DNA of 64,000 nucleotides from Pedobacter sp. BAL39 (GTDB taxonomy: Bacteria > Bacteroidota > Bacteroidia > Sphingobacteriales > Sphingobacteriaceae). How positions within the stretch are numbered: position 1 is the stretch's first letter; each line of letters begins with the position of its first letter. Below are positions 8,801-18,951 of this stretch, piece after piece. Location of the stretch: assembly GCF_000170795.1 (NCBI RefSeq), contig NZ_ABCM01000010.1:1-64000 (forward strand), written 5' to 3'. The notes beneath the pieces were generated by a model. That model was not told where the DNA came from, ran no database searches, and worked only from the letters and a program-made list of their open reading frames with translations. The position numbers and the translations under genes are program-made.

Positions 8801-9940
8801 CTATACAGCTTTCGATTTTAAAAATTGCCTGGTCAGGTATTTCCTAACAGGAATATCGTACAATTTCAGACAGATATAAGCAAGAATGATACTCCCTGTC
8901 ACCACTGCTGCTGCACCAGGGAATGATTCTTCAAATGTAAGCTGATTGTTCTTGACCCAGGCATAATACAAGTATATGAAAGGATAATGAACGGTATATA
9001 AAGGATAGGAAATGTCTCCCAGGAATTTGCATATCCTTGTCGTAAACCGATCGGTACTTTTCCCTGAAGCCCCCAGGTATACCAGAAACGGAAAAATCAA
9101 AACGCAGCACACCGTATCGTACAAACCGTTCATCCAAAGATGTTCTGCACCACCGATTCGTGGTACAGCGAGGAGTGCAACGATAGCAACACCGCAGATC
9201 CAGAATGGACCTTTTACGTTAGCAGGTTTGAAAATACGGGAAAGAAAAAGTCCGGCAGAAAAAGAAAAAATCATTCTCAGGAATCCTGCAGTAAACTCTA
9301 TTTTTGTCAGTGAGAATCCAGCACAAATATCTCCGTAAGGTCCTAATATGGCAAATGATGCCAAACCGAATCCGGCAATCACCACCAACACCGCAAGGGC
9401 CTTCGTAGAAAATTTATGGATAAACAAGGCATACAGAATGTTGCCGATGTACTCAAAAAACAAAGACCAGCTAGGCCCATTCAAGGGGAACATTTCCCCA
9501 AGTCCCCGAACCTCATGCCCGGGAACTGCAGGGATCAACAATGAATTTAACAAAGTGGCGAACAGCAAAGCAAGCCCGGTCACTTTCGACACATCCCATA
9601 CCGAGCATCCCTGAAAATAAAACAGGATTGCGCCTATGACGGCCCCCATTACCACCATCGGATGAAGCCTTATGATTCTGCGTTTGATAAAATCTTTTGC
9701 TTTCATCGTTCCCCAACGGTCATCATAAGCATAACCAACCACAAATCCCGACAGTATAAAGAAAAAATCTACAGCCAGGTACCCGTGGTTGATCCGCTGG
9801 TCTAAGTGGCTCGTTGCAAAAGCTTCAAAGATGTGAAAACATACCACTGTGATGGCCGCCACTCCACGCAGTCCATCAAGAACATTGTAATGCGGTTTTG
9901 TGTCGGCAAAAGAAGCCGTGGAGAGTTGTGTGTTTAGCAT
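8801..9940 (-). CDS. Acyltransferase 3 family membrane protein (OafA/YrhL-like)
   Basis: 379 residues with about ten hydrophobic segments. The N-terminal signature VLDGLRGVAAITVVCFH contains the family's conserved Arg and the proposed catalytic His; LAVDFFFILSGFVVGY is the second hallmark. These inner-membrane enzymes O-acylate cell-surface carbohydrates or small molecules; the acceptor is unknown. It converges with the MTHFR-like gene, with only 4 bases between the two stops. Confidence 0.92.
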   Translation of the reverse strand: MLNTQLSTASFADTKPHYNVLDGLRGVAAITVVCFHIFEAFATSHLDQRINHGYLAVDFFFILSGFVVGYAYDDRWGTMKAKDFIKRRIIRLHPMVVMGAVIGAILFYFQGCSVWDVSKVTGLALLFATLLNSLLIPAVPGHEVRGLGEMFPLNGPSWSLFFEYIGNILYALFIHKFSTKALAVLVVIAGFGLASFAILGPYGDICAGFSLTKIEFTAGFLRMIFSFSAGLFLSRIFKPANVKGPFWICGVAIVALLAVPRIGGAEHLWMNGLYDTVCCVLIFPFLVYLGASGKSTDRFTTRICKFLGDISYPLYTVHYPFIYLYYAWVKNNQLTFEESFPGAAAVVTGSIILAYICLKLYDIPVRKYLTRQFLKSKAV

Positions 9941-10059
9941 AAGATAAATCCGGTTTGAGTACCCCTGGCTTTTAGAGGCAAGTTGTGAATATAGTAAATT
10001 ATCACACCCGCCTAAAAAATTTCAGAGTAAAACCGATTCTAAATTTTGCAGCGGCTAAA

Positions 10060-10575
10060 TTAAATCAATTTTGGCAGTACTTTTTCATACGCCCGTCTTG
10101 GATTCCCCCTAAAGAAGACCTCTCCACAATAGATATATCCTAATTTTTCGAAGATTTTCATCATGGCAATGTTATCGAAGTTCGTATCGGCTTTAATGCT
10201 GTAGATCTGTTTACTGATGGCATATTCCTCTACAAATCCAAGTATTTTTTTTGCCAGGCCTTTTCCAAGATGGTCTTCAGAAACAACGACACGATGAATC
10301 ACTACGAAATCATCGTCAGTCAACCACTTGCCCTCAATATTTGCATACGCAGGCTCATCATTTGTCAGGATTGCAACATAACCAGTAATTGCACTATGAT
10401 CAGTCAGTACAAACCCACTGCCGCTCTCCATGTCTTTCCTGATAACATCCGGATTGGGGTAACCATCCTGCCACTGTTCACTGCCATCCTCTTTTCTCCG
10501 AATAATGGCCCGCTGTATGATACTCCATATCTGATCGAGGTCAGCAGCCTCAGCCTTTCTAAATTCATATTCCAT
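10060..10575 (-). CDS. GNAT family N-acetyltransferase
   Basis: 171 residues with GNAT motif A (VVVSEDHLGKGLAKKIL, the acetyl-CoA pyrophosphate loop) near residue 100, and the C-terminal FEKLGYIYCGE strand typical of the fold. Probably cytoplasmic. The substrate is unknown. Confidence 0.9.
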   Translation of the reverse strand: MEYEFRKAEAADLDQIWSIIQRAIIRRKEDGSEQWQDGYPNPDVIRKDMESGSGFVLTDHSAITGYVAILTNDEPAYANIEGKWLTDDDFVVIHRVVVSEDHLGKGLAKKILGFVEEYAISKQIYSIKADTNFDNIAMMKIFEKLGYIYCGEVFFRGNPRRAYEKVLPKLI

Positions 10576-10794
10576 ATGCTAAAATTAAGGCGTTTTTCTT
10601 TATAAAGGAGCATTTTACCCGGGCTTCAGCCGCAAAAAAATTAGCCTTCCGGCCATTATGTTTTGTTATTCAACTAATTATATTAGATCAGGCATCATAC
10701 ATCAGCAATGTTACACATCATCATCTGCCGATTTTCAAGTACAAATGTTATCTGGATGTAAACAATGACCGAATAGGTAAGCCGACTGAGCACT

Positions 10795-11205
10795 ATGAAA
10801 GAAAAGATAAATATTTTATTGGTCGACGATGATGAGATCAACTCCTTCATACTAAAAAAACTGATAGAGAAGGTGGAGTTGAGGTCAAATATCCAAACTT
10901 GCCTCAATGGAGAGGCCGCCTTAGACTACCTGAAAGGAGTCGCTCATGATTCAGAAAAACTGCCAGACATCATGTTCATAGATGTAAATATGCCGCTGAT
11001 GAATGGATGGGAATTAATGATTGCATTGCCTTCTCTCGGAATTGAAAAACCAATTCATAAATATATCCTTACGTCTTCTTTCGCTGATGTCGACCTACAA
11101 AAGTATAAAGAATTCAAATCGGTACTGGATGGATACATCATTAAGCCCATCAGCAGGGAAAGGCTGCAGGAAATTATGGAACCCTATCAATCCTCAGGTA
11201 AGTAA
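10795..11205 (+). CDS. Single-domain response regulator (CheY-like)
   Basis: A 136-residue receiver domain with no output domain. The acidic pocket is in LLVDDDE, the phosphoacceptor Asp in FIDVNMP near residue 62, the switch Thr in ILTSSF, and the conserved Lys in YIIKP. It converges with a TPR histidine kinase gene whose stop lies 10 bases away, so the two probably signal together. Confidence 0.95.
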   Translation: MKEKINILLVDDDEINSFILKKLIEKVELRSNIQTCLNGEAALDYLKGVAHDSEKLPDIMFIDVNMPLMNGWELMIALPSLGIEKPIHKYILTSSFADVDLQKYKEFKSVLDGYIIKPISRERLQEIMEPYQSSGK

Positions 11206-11215
11206 AAAGATTTCG

Positions 11216-13252
11216 CTAGATAATTCCGTGCTTTTTTGCCAAAGGCAGCCTGATAAAAAATGTGGTTCCCACTCCGGCCTGGCTTTCGAACCAGATCCTA
11301 CCATTGTGTTTTTCAATGATCGATTTAGATATGGAGAGGCCTAGCCCAAAAGGAACCTCTCCACTCGTCCCCGTTTTTTTCGCCGCAGAGAACATGTCAA
11401 ACACCCGTTCCCTATCTTTCTCAGGTATGCCTACACCGCTATCTGCGATAGAGATCAGGAGGTCATCGGCATTGAGCGTAACTTCAATGCGAATAGTGGA
11501 ATCGGGATAGCTGAACTTAATCGCATTCACAATGATGTTATTAAACGCACGCCAGATCTTAGGATAATTCAAATGCGCAAAGGTCGGAAGTTTATTCCTT
11601 ATATATTTTATCTGCTGCTGTTTATCAGCGGCTTTGAAACGCAGCAGCTCCACACAATCGCATAAAATTTCTTCTGCATCCTGTACTTCCGTGACCATAA
11701 TGTCTTCATTTTCCGCCAACCCGGAATCCAGCAGTTCATTAATCATCTCCAGTGAGTTTGTCCCTGTATTTTTGATCAGGGTTATCATGTGCCTGGTATC
11801 TTCAGTCAGCGCAGGATCATCGATAAGGATGATGTCCGCAAGTCCCGTGATCCCAGCCAAAGGATTTCTAAGGTCGTGAGCCATGATCCGCATAATTTTA
11901 ATGTTGTTCTTATTCAGTTTCTCCAGCTGAACGTTTTTCAAATGTATCTCCTCCTGATTTCTACGATTTCGTTTGAGACTTCTGTAGATGAATAGAATGA
12001 TCACTATCGCAAATACCACCATGAGTCCGGCAACAATGATGTACACTTTCTTCAGCCAGTTGGCCTGGGCTAATTTCTCCAGCATTTGCTGCTGATTGAT
12101 GGACTTAAATTCGCGGTCTATATCCAGCTTGAGCAGACTGGAGGAACTAAGATCAAGCGAATCTTTCAGTCTGTTAAATTTACCCAGATAAAGATAGGCA
12201 TCCGCGGGATTTCCATACTTATAGCTATAGCGGGAATACAATTCGTACCATGACAATCTGGAAGCCTGATCCGCCGATGGGTGACGGTTCAGCAAGGTTT
12301 CGCTCGATTTAAATACGGCGGCAGCCTTTTCCCGTTGGTTGGTGTTCAGATACAAATTTGCCAGCTTGAGTAATGGAGGAACCTTCATCACGTCAGGTTC
12401 AGGAACCTCAACCGTTACACTTGCCTTTAGTAAGGAATCAGCGAGCGTATACCGCTTTGCATCCAATTCAAGTCCGCCCATATGGTCATACAAGGAAATC
12501 AATGCAGGTGCAATGGACTCCCAATCCATGCTCGAACGGGATACCGCCTGGATAAATTTCAGGTCCATCTGGTAATAATGACGTGCACTATCCAAATCCC
12601 CTGCATATTGATAAGCCAATCCAGTATGGATTAATGCATTGTGTTTTTGTGAAAAAAGCTTTTCCCTCGATTCGTCCTCCTGGCAACTTTCGAGGAGACG
12701 GTAACTCTCCGACCAATATGTTGCTGCCTGCCGATAATTTTTCTGATCGAAGTAAATACCTGCAATCTTGCCAGTAACAGAGCCGTCATTGCAACTTTCA
12801 ATACCAGATACCTGTCTTGCGAGTTCGTAGTAACGCAATGCTTCCCGGTACTGTTTACGCAAAAACTTAACCTCTCCATTTTTAATCAACGCAGCAAGAT
12901 AAACCTTGGTTTTAGGGCGTCCGTCGGTATGCATTTCTATGCACATCAGGGCACTGTCAGCATACAAGTTCATCTGTTCGAGATCATGTCCACTGGCATC
13001 GGCCGCCAATTGGTAGTATTCAGACTGAACTGCAGGTAGTTTAGGTAATATTGGTCTGATCGCTTCCAGGATGGCAAGTGCAGCACCCTGCTGATTTGCA
13101 AAGTTCAGACTATCCGCCTGTTTCAAAAAGATGCGAAATTCCTTATCTGTATCAAGATTTTCCTTGCCACAAGACAACAGGCAAATTAGAGCTATAGCCA
13201 TACACAGGTGAACGATCACCATATGCACAGCGCAAATGTAGTTGGTTTTCAA
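11216..13252 (-). CDS. TPR-containing sensor histidine kinase, lipoprotein-like N-terminus
   Basis: 678 residues. The hydrophobic N-terminus ends in a lipobox-like LLSCGK, so the sensor may be lipid anchored outside the inner membrane. Residues of about 30-370 are helical tetratricopeptide-like repeats. One membrane segment at about 400-420 (VYIIVAGLMVVFAIVIILF) is followed by a short coiled region, a HisKA domain with the phosphorylated His in MAHDLRNPL, and an HATPase domain with N and G boxes (NNIIVNAIKFS, GVGIPEKD, FGLGLSIS). No receiver domain is attached. The neighbouring CheY-like protein is a likely partner. Confidence 0.93.
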   Translation of the reverse strand: MKTNYICAVHMVIVHLCMAIALICLLSCGKENLDTDKEFRIFLKQADSLNFANQQGAALAILEAIRPILPKLPAVQSEYYQLAADASGHDLEQMNLYADSALMCIEMHTDGRPKTKVYLAALIKNGEVKFLRKQYREALRYYELARQVSGIESCNDGSVTGKIAGIYFDQKNYRQAATYWSESYRLLESCQEDESREKLFSQKHNALIHTGLAYQYAGDLDSARHYYQMDLKFIQAVSRSSMDWESIAPALISLYDHMGGLELDAKRYTLADSLLKASVTVEVPEPDVMKVPPLLKLANLYLNTNQREKAAAVFKSSETLLNRHPSADQASRLSWYELYSRYSYKYGNPADAYLYLGKFNRLKDSLDLSSSSLLKLDIDREFKSINQQQMLEKLAQANWLKKVYIIVAGLMVVFAIVIILFIYRSLKRNRRNQEEIHLKNVQLEKLNKNNIKIMRIMAHDLRNPLAGITGLADIILIDDPALTEDTRHMITLIKNTGTNSLEMINELLDSGLAENEDIMVTEVQDAEEILCDCVELLRFKAADKQQQIKYIRNKLPTFAHLNYPKIWRAFNNIIVNAIKFSYPDSTIRIEVTLNADDLLISIADSGVGIPEKDRERVFDMFSAAKKTGTSGEVPFGLGLSISKSIIEKHNGRIWFESQAGVGTTFFIRLPLAKKHGII

Positions 13253-13429
13253 ACTTCAATATTTTAGGATACTAATAAACTAGGGTAAATATTCGCCAGA
13301 AAACACAACAATCAGGGATGACCAAAAAATACTAAACGAACTTGGTCAAATGCCATACCAAGAAGTGACTGTTCCGTCAGCGAATGTGGCGCGGAATTCA
13401 GCACGACAACAACGCGGACATCCCGACTA

Positions 13430-14512
13430 CTATGTAACCTGTCTGCTAAATCTTTTCAGGATCCTGTAGTGAGAATGCAATGCAGCGAAGAAAGTCTTAC
13501 TTTCAATATAGGGAATATTAAATTCAGCTGCCGTGGCCCTGACGATTCCGGATATCTTACCGTAATGAATGTGACAGACCTTCGGGAACAAGTGATGTTC
13601 AATCTGTCTATTTAATCCGCCAAGAAAAAATGCAGCAAGCCAACTATCTGTAGCGAAATTGGCTGTCGTCCTCATTTGGTGCTCAGCCCAGACTTCTTCA
13701 ATATTCCCCTCCGCATTCGGGACGGGAAAAGCAGTTCCTTCAACCACATGGGCAAGCTGGAATACAAGTCCCATGGTGAGCCCCTGAGCCACATGTAATG
13801 TCAAAAAGCCAATCAGAAATTGCCACCATGCAATGTCTAGAACCATAAGTGGAAGTGCAATGAATAAAAAGTAATATAGACCTTTGTAAAAGAACAGTTT
13901 GAAATACTCCTTCCTGGGATGGTCAGAGGTACGGCCACCAACCCGGGTCTGGAAGAATTTTTTAAAATCTTTCCTGAACACCCAGGAAAGCGATGCCATT
14001 CCGTACAGCGGAACGGCGTACCAATGTTGAAAACGCTGAATCGCATTCACTTTATCATCTTCCGAAATCCTGATCAAACCTGGGGCAATGTCAATGTCTT
14101 CATCATGACCAGGGATATTCGTGTAAGTATGGTGAACGATGTTGTGTGTGATGTTCCATACATATGGGTTTGCTCCCACCAGGTTAAATACAAAGGCGAA
14201 CAACCTGTTTACTTTATTATTGGAAGATAATGATTTATGAATGGCATCATGACAAACATTGAAACCTACAAATGCACTGAACATTCCCAGCACCAGTGCA
14301 AGGGGTAGCATAAACATTGGCGAAAAAAGATTGGATATGATAAGCAGGTAAGTCGCAACGAGAACGGTAAGAAAAAAAGCTGTTTTTCCCCACATTCCGG
14401 GATTTGCATGTTTGCTGATCTGTAAAGTAGCGAAAAGATGATCTACACGTTGTCGTACCGTAGCATAAAAATGAGTGCCCCTATTAGGCGAAAACTTAAT
14501 GATTTCTGACAT
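13430..14512 (-). CDS. Membrane fatty acid desaturase (acyl-lipid / linoleoyl-CoA desaturase-like)
   Basis: 360 residues with the three diiron histidine boxes in order: HDAIH (about residue 88), HNIVHH (about 123), and QIEHH (about 305). Four hydrophobic stretches lie between them. The QxxHH third box is typical of front-end desaturases of the delta-5/delta-6 class, but there is no N-terminal cytochrome b5 domain. It would introduce a double bond into membrane acyl chains. A cold shock gene lies directly upstream on the same strand, consistent with adaptation to low temperature, though a separate promoter and terminator suggest no shared transcript. Confidence 0.93.
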   Translation of the reverse strand: MSEIIKFSPNRGTHFYATVRQRVDHLFATLQISKHANPGMWGKTAFFLTVLVATYLLIISNLFSPMFMLPLALVLGMFSAFVGFNVCHDAIHKSLSSNNKVNRLFAFVFNLVGANPYVWNITHNIVHHTYTNIPGHDEDIDIAPGLIRISEDDKVNAIQRFQHWYAVPLYGMASLSWVFRKDFKKFFQTRVGGRTSDHPRKEYFKLFFYKGLYYFLFIALPLMVLDIAWWQFLIGFLTLHVAQGLTMGLVFQLAHVVEGTAFPVPNAEGNIEEVWAEHQMRTTANFATDSWLAAFFLGGLNRQIEHHLFPKVCHIHYGKISGIVRATAAEFNIPYIESKTFFAALHSHYRILKRFSRQVT

Positions 14513-14709
14513 GATATTATTTGTTTGATCAATTTAAAGCGACAAACGATGGGTTAATATCTATGCTGAATTAAAGAGGATGTGGGAGATGATCACTAAA
14601 AGATCAACTATACAATGAATGAACAGTTGACAATCAAAATTGTTTAAATATCTATAAACATACTTAAACAAGCTTAAAAATAAATCAAGTTCTGCTATTC
14701 CTGGGCCAT

Positions 14710-14740
14710 AAAAAAAGCACCTACCGTAAAGTAGATGCTT
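14710..14740 (-). terminator. Rho-independent terminator of the cold shock gene
   Basis: AGCAcCTAC and GTAGaTGCT form a stem with one mismatch; on the minus strand it is followed by a run of seven T residues. It lies 26 bases past the csp stop. Confidence 0.85.
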
Positions 14741-14765
14741 CTATCAATTTATGAAGGAAATCTGA

Positions 14766-14957
14766 TTAGCTGATCTTAACATTAATTGCATTCAAGCCTT
14801 TTTTACCTTGCTCGACGTCATAGCTTACAGAATCATTCTCACGAATGTTATCCATTAAGCCAGATGAATGAACAAAGATTTCGCTATCACCATTAGCTGG
14901 TACGATAAATCCAAAACCTTTTGTCTCATTGAAAAATTTTACTGTTCCTTGTTGCAT
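14766..14957 (-). CDS. Cold shock domain protein (CspA family)
   Basis: A 63-residue single cold shock domain. The RNA-binding motifs RNP1 (KGFGFI) and RNP2 (IFVHSS) are both present, in the usual order. These proteins bind single-stranded nucleic acid and act as RNA chaperones. Single-gene unit with its own -7 box and terminator. Confidence 0.97.
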   Translation of the reverse strand: MQQGTVKFFNETKGFGFIVPANGDSEIFVHSSGLMDNIRENDSVSYDVEQGKKGLNAINVKIS

Positions 14958-14979
14958 TGTACTTTATTTAAATTATAAT

Positions 14980-14987
14980 CAAATGTA
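14980..14987 (-). promoter_or_regulatory. -7 box of the cold shock gene
   Basis: On the minus strand TACATTTG matches TAnnTTTG exactly, 22 bases before the ATG. The implied 5' leader is under 20 bases, unlike the long thermosensing leader of enterobacterial cspA. Confidence 0.6.
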
Positions 14988-15414
14988 ATCATTTAAATTG
15001 ATATTTTAAATATTATTTCATTTATTAACAAGATAAAAGTCGTTATTTCAAAAAAAGACGCAAAAGTGAAATATTTTCCAATAAGTTTATTTGGCTTTAA
15101 TATCCGTTTAACCTGTAGTGGGAGTACTTTTTCGTAAAATCCAAGGCAGAATTTATGGATCAAAATTTTAATACAGAATATTTGTATTGGGCGTACATTC
15201 CTGCTCAGCAACCGGCAATATGTTCAAGAACAGGTTTCTTTGAGATGGCGTATGATGCGGTCTGTGGCTATAAGAGTTCGTAAATTAACGATATATGGTC
15301 GTAAATAAACTTGCACAAAACATGCAAGCAACTGATCTATAGAACAATAAATCATTGGTATCATAATTGGCCATTACGTGAGAAAAACTGACCCCAGCTA
15401 CAGCTAAATCACTA
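14988..15414 (+). other. 427-base non-coding gap between csp and a histidine kinase gene
   Basis: An AT-rich intergenic stretch. The 72-codon minus-strand frame at 14993-15211 lacks any family pattern and I do not accept it. An inverted repeat CTTGCA/TGCAAG (15310-15315 and 15323-15328) about 90 bases before the kinase ATG may be an operator or a transcript-start hairpin, with a near-consensus TAAACTTG at 15306-15313 overlapping it. Nothing else is evident. Confidence 0.5.
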
Positions 15415-17697
15415 ATGCGGACACATAAACTGAAACTTTCATACATTTATGGACTGCTGATGATCGGTTTGATGATGACATACCCCGTTTCGCTAATGGG
15501 ACAGCAGATTAAAACTGCAGCTGAAGCAGAACAATGCAAAAAGCAGCTTCAAAAAACAGAACCGAGCCGAAGGAAGGTCGATTTGTTAACCGAACTGGGT
15601 GCTTACTACCTCAACCTGAAGGGCGAATTAAAAGCTGATTTAAACACTGCATCAAATTACCAGCGCCAGTCAATCTCCCTCGCAAATGTTATTGGTTATC
15701 CAAAGGGGATTCTGAAAAATATGATTCTTCAAGGTGACATTCTTCGTGAATCCGGAGACAAAAACCATAGCAGAGGACTATATGAACAGGTAATCTCACT
15801 AGCCAGGAAGCAGAACCTTAACGAACAATTAGCGGAAGCGGATTTAGCAATGGCAAACCTATTCGGAAATGAAGGGATAGACCTGGATAAAAAGATATCT
15901 TTCAGTGAGCAAGCTTTAAGTTTGTACCAGGTCACAGAAAATAAGGTTCAACAAGCCAACATACTGAAGGACCTGGGCGACTATTATACGTTAAAGGGAC
16001 AATCGGCTCATGCCATTAAATTACTGGACGCTTCCTTAGCTGTATATCAATCCATCCGATTTAAAGAACTTCAGGGTGTTTACAATAATCTGTGTTATAC
16101 CAGCATCAAGCTCGGAAATCTGTCACATGCGCTCGAATATGGTCTGATGGCAGAAAAGACGGCTGAAAAAAACGGCGATACCACGTTACAAAGGTGCTCA
16201 ATCCTGAAACACCTCGGCCTGACCTACTTTTATCTCCGAAACAATGACAAGACCTTAGCCTGCTGGACGGAAGCAAAGAAGATTGCCGAGGGCTATCAGG
16301 ATGCGGGATATACACAAACGGTCCTCGCCAACCTGGCAACTTTGCTGACGCGTATGAAAAGGTTCGACGAAGGTATCGCATTATTGAAGGAATTGGAGAT
16401 AAAATATCCTCCCGCAGATATCCAAATGAAGGTACGCATTCCTTACATCCTGTTTAATACCTACTATGATCTTAAAGAATATAAAAAAGCAGCGCCCTAC
16501 TATAAGCTGTTAGTGGATTTTCATCATAAGCTGCCCGAAGATGATGTGAACCAGATCTATTTATACAGGAGCATCATTAAAAAACTCGTGTATGATAAGC
16601 AATATTCAAAAGTGGTCAGTTACCTCCAGGAGCATGAAAAACAAACCCTGGAACAAAAAAACATACTTGCGTTATCACAGTTGCACCAGTTATGGGCCAA
16701 CGTAGATTCTGCCACCAATAAGCCGTGGTCGGCATTGATGCACTATAAAACATATAAGCGACTGTCGGATTCTGTTTACAATCAGGAGAAAAATCAACAG
16801 CTGATGGGACTGGAAATAGAATATCAAACAGAGAAAAAAGACAGGGACATTGCGCTTTTGAATCAACGAAACCAATTGCAGCAAGTTCGTATTGAAAATC
16901 AAACCAGCTTGCGGTACATCTTTATCGCCGTACTCATTATCGCCGGATTATTTCTAGCCCTGGTTTACAACAGATATCGACTTCGGGAACAAAGCAACCT
17001 CGTCATGCAGGAAAAACAGAAAGAAATCAACGGTCAAAATGACTTGTTGAGAAAAATTCTCAGCGAAAAGGAATGGCTGCTCCGAGAAATCCATCACCGG
17101 GTAAAAAATAATCTGCAGATAGTCATCAGTCTGTTGAATACCCAATCTGCCTACCTTGAAAATCCAGATGCTTTAACAGCCATTAAAAACAGCCAGAACA
17201 GGATGCATGCAATGTCACTGATCCATCAGAAGCTTTACCAGTCTGACAACCTTGCTGAAATTGACATGGCCTGGTACATCAGGAAGTTAGTAGAGTATAT
17301 GATTGAATGTTTTGGACTGGAACAAAAAATCAAGTTTGATCTGACAACAGACTACATCCAGCTCGATGTCGCACAGGCAGTCCCTTTAGGTTTAATCTTG
17401 AACGAGGCGATCAGTAATGCCATCAAATATGCTTTCCCAACAGGCAGGACCGGAACGATCCGTGTATCATTCGTGCTTGGACACGACGATACCTGTGTGC
17501 TGACCATTTCCGATAATGGTATAGGATTACCTGAGGATTTTGTAGCAGAAGATACAGAGTCGTTAGGAATGAGTTTGATGACTGGCCTGACCAGTCAGCT
17601 GAATGGAAAGATCAGCATGTGGAACGACGATGGCCTTACGATGGAAATCTCGTTTACCAAACACCTGGAGCTGTCCGGCGGTCTCATTGCGGTCTAA
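15415..17697 (+). CDS. TPR-containing sensor histidine kinase, HisKA_2 type
   Basis: 760 residues: signal peptide, helical TPR array at about 35-480, one membrane segment at about 502-522, then a HisKA_2 domain with the phosphoacceptor in [12 protein letters not shown] and a matching HATPase ([22 protein letters not shown]). HisKA_2 kinases commonly work with LytTR or atypical regulators. No response regulator gene is adjacent, so it is an orphan here. The glycosylation operon follows 159 bases downstream on the same strand, but nothing shows a link. Confidence 0.93.
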   Translation: MRTHKLKLSYIYGLLMIGLMMTYPVSLMGQQIKTAAEAEQCKKQLQKTEPSRRKVDLLTELGAYYLNLKGELKADLNTASNYQRQSISLANVIGYPKGILKNMILQGDILRESGDKNHSRGLYEQVISLARKQNLNEQLAEADLAMANLFGNEGIDLDKKISFSEQALSLYQVTENKVQQANILKDLGDYYTLKGQSAHAIKLLDASLAVYQSIRFKELQGVYNNLCYTSIKLGNLSHALEYGLMAEKTAEKNGDTTLQRCSILKHLGLTYFYLRNNDKTLACWTEAKKIAEGYQDAGYTQTVLANLATLLTRMKRFDEGIALLKELEIKYPPADIQMKVRIPYILFNTYYDLKEYKKAAPYYKLLVDFHHKLPEDDVNQIYLYRSIIKKLVYDKQYSKVVSYLQEHEKQTLEQKNILALSQLHQLWANVDSATNKPWSALMHYKTYKRLSDSVYNQEKNQQLMGLEIEYQTEKKDRDIALLNQRNQLQQVRIENQTSLRYIFIAVLIIAGLFLALVYNRYRLREQSNLVMQEKQKEINGQNDLLRKILSEKEWLLREIHHRVKNNLQIVISLLNTQSAYLENPDALTAIKNSQNRMHAMSLIHQKLYQSDNLAEIDMAWYIRKLVEYMIECFGLEQKIKFDLTTDYIQLDVAQAVPLGLILNEAISNAIKYAFPTGRTGTIRVSFVLGHDDTCVLTISDNGIGLPEDFVAEDTESLGMSLMTGLTSQLNGKISMWNDDGLTMEISFTKHLELSGGLIAV

Positions 17698-17856
17698 TCA
17701 TGAAATTAACAACCAATCTGTTGAATAAATAACGATTAATTATAGAAAACACTTTTCGCAACCACCATCTGACATCTTTTTAATCAACCTTTTTAAAACA
17801 TCCACCGACATTTAATGTCTTGCTGTAAGGCCATCTATTCAAATGCCCTTATAACT

Positions 17857-18951
17857 ATGAAAATCGGAATCATTGCCCACCTGAAGCATCCCATTGCTGC
17901 TCCATTTGCAGGTGGACTGGAGGCATTTACACATCAAATTACGAGAACACTGATCGCATACGGTCATGAAGTATTGCTGTTTGCCAGCTCCAGCTCGGAT
18001 GCGACATTACCTTTAGTTCCTATCTTGTCCGATCAGGATTATGACAGCCGTACCGGTATCCGCATAAAGCGTCGCGATTTACCGTCAGAATATATCGCAG
18101 AACACCATGCCTACCATCGTCTGATGTCAGAGATCGACAGTTATAACCTGGACATTGTATTTAACAACAGCCTCCATTATATTCCTATTACCATGGCTAA
18201 TGTGATCAATACACCTGTTTTAACAGTGCTTCATACACCACCATTTTATGAACTAGGGCTTGCAATTCATGCGGAGCGAACAAAACCTGTAGTGGAGTAC
18301 GTCACAGTATCAGATCAAAACGCAGTAAACTGGAAAGATTATATTCCAGATTGCCGGGTCATACAAAACGGAATACCATTGGATAAGTGGAAGAGTTACA
18401 CCGACCCATCTGCTGACCGCTACGCGGTATGGTTTGGCCGTATCCATCCCGACAAAGGCTTACACCTTGCTATTGAGGCGGCAAAACTTGCAGGCATTAA
18501 ATTGAAAGTGGCAGGCCGGGTAGCAGATCAACGGTACTTTGGTGAACGAATCGCACCGATACTGGACGACAGCATCACCTTGCTGGGCTTACAGGAACAA
18601 CCTGCTTTAAACAAGCTGATAGGCAATGCATGTGTCTGCCTTGTGACCCCCTGCTGGCAGGAACCTTTCGGGTTAGTCGTAGCCGAGGCACTTGCTTGTG
18701 GCACGCCCGTAGCGGGCTTCAAGATGGGAGCACTTCCGGAACTGATCACTAAAGACATCGGCATATTGGTAGACTATCCTGACTGCTATGCCCTTGCAGC
18801 GGCCATACACGAAGCGATGAAAATGGACAGGAACCTTATAGGAAGTTACGCCAGGACAAAGTTTGAGCTGAAAGTAATGATGGCCCAATACGAAGACCTA
18901 ATGACCAGCATCATCGCTAAAACGCAAAAATCTAATTACACAATCGCATGA
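17857..18951 (+). CDS. Glycosyltransferase family 4
   Basis: 364 residues from the preferred ATG at 17857, which starts directly with MKIGIIAHLKHP and the glycine-rich GGLEAFTH loop. An in-frame ATG at 17815 would add 14 unlikely residues. The C-terminal GT-B domain shows FGRIHPDKGLHLAIEAA and the donor-binding EPFGLVVAEALACGTPV with the E-x7-E arrangement. It transfers a sugar from an activated donor; donor and acceptor are unknown. First gene of a four-gene operon; its stop overlaps the next start by 4 bases. Confidence 0.92.
   Translation: MKIGIIAHLKHPIAAPFAGGLEAFTHQITRTLIAYGHEVLLFASSSSDATLPLVPILSDQDYDSRTGIRIKRRDLPSEYIAEHHAYHRLMSEIDSYNLDIVFNNSLHYIPITMANVINTPVLTVLHTPPFYELGLAIHAERTKPVVEYVTVSDQNAVNWKDYIPDCRVIQNGIPLDKWKSYTDPSADRYAVWFGRIHPDKGLHLAIEAAKLAGIKLKVAGRVADQRYFGERIAPILDDSITLLGLQEQPALNKLIGNACVCLVTPCWQEPFGLVVAEALACGTPVAGFKMGALPELITKDIGILVDYPDCYALAAAIHEAMKMDRNLIGSYARTKFELKVMMAQYEDLMTSIIAKTQKSNYTIA

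Noticed and set aside
14993..15211. 72-codon minus-strand frame upstream of the cold shock gene
   Set aside because: AT-rich, no motif, and it overlaps the region just upstream of the csp -7 box; more likely intergenic.
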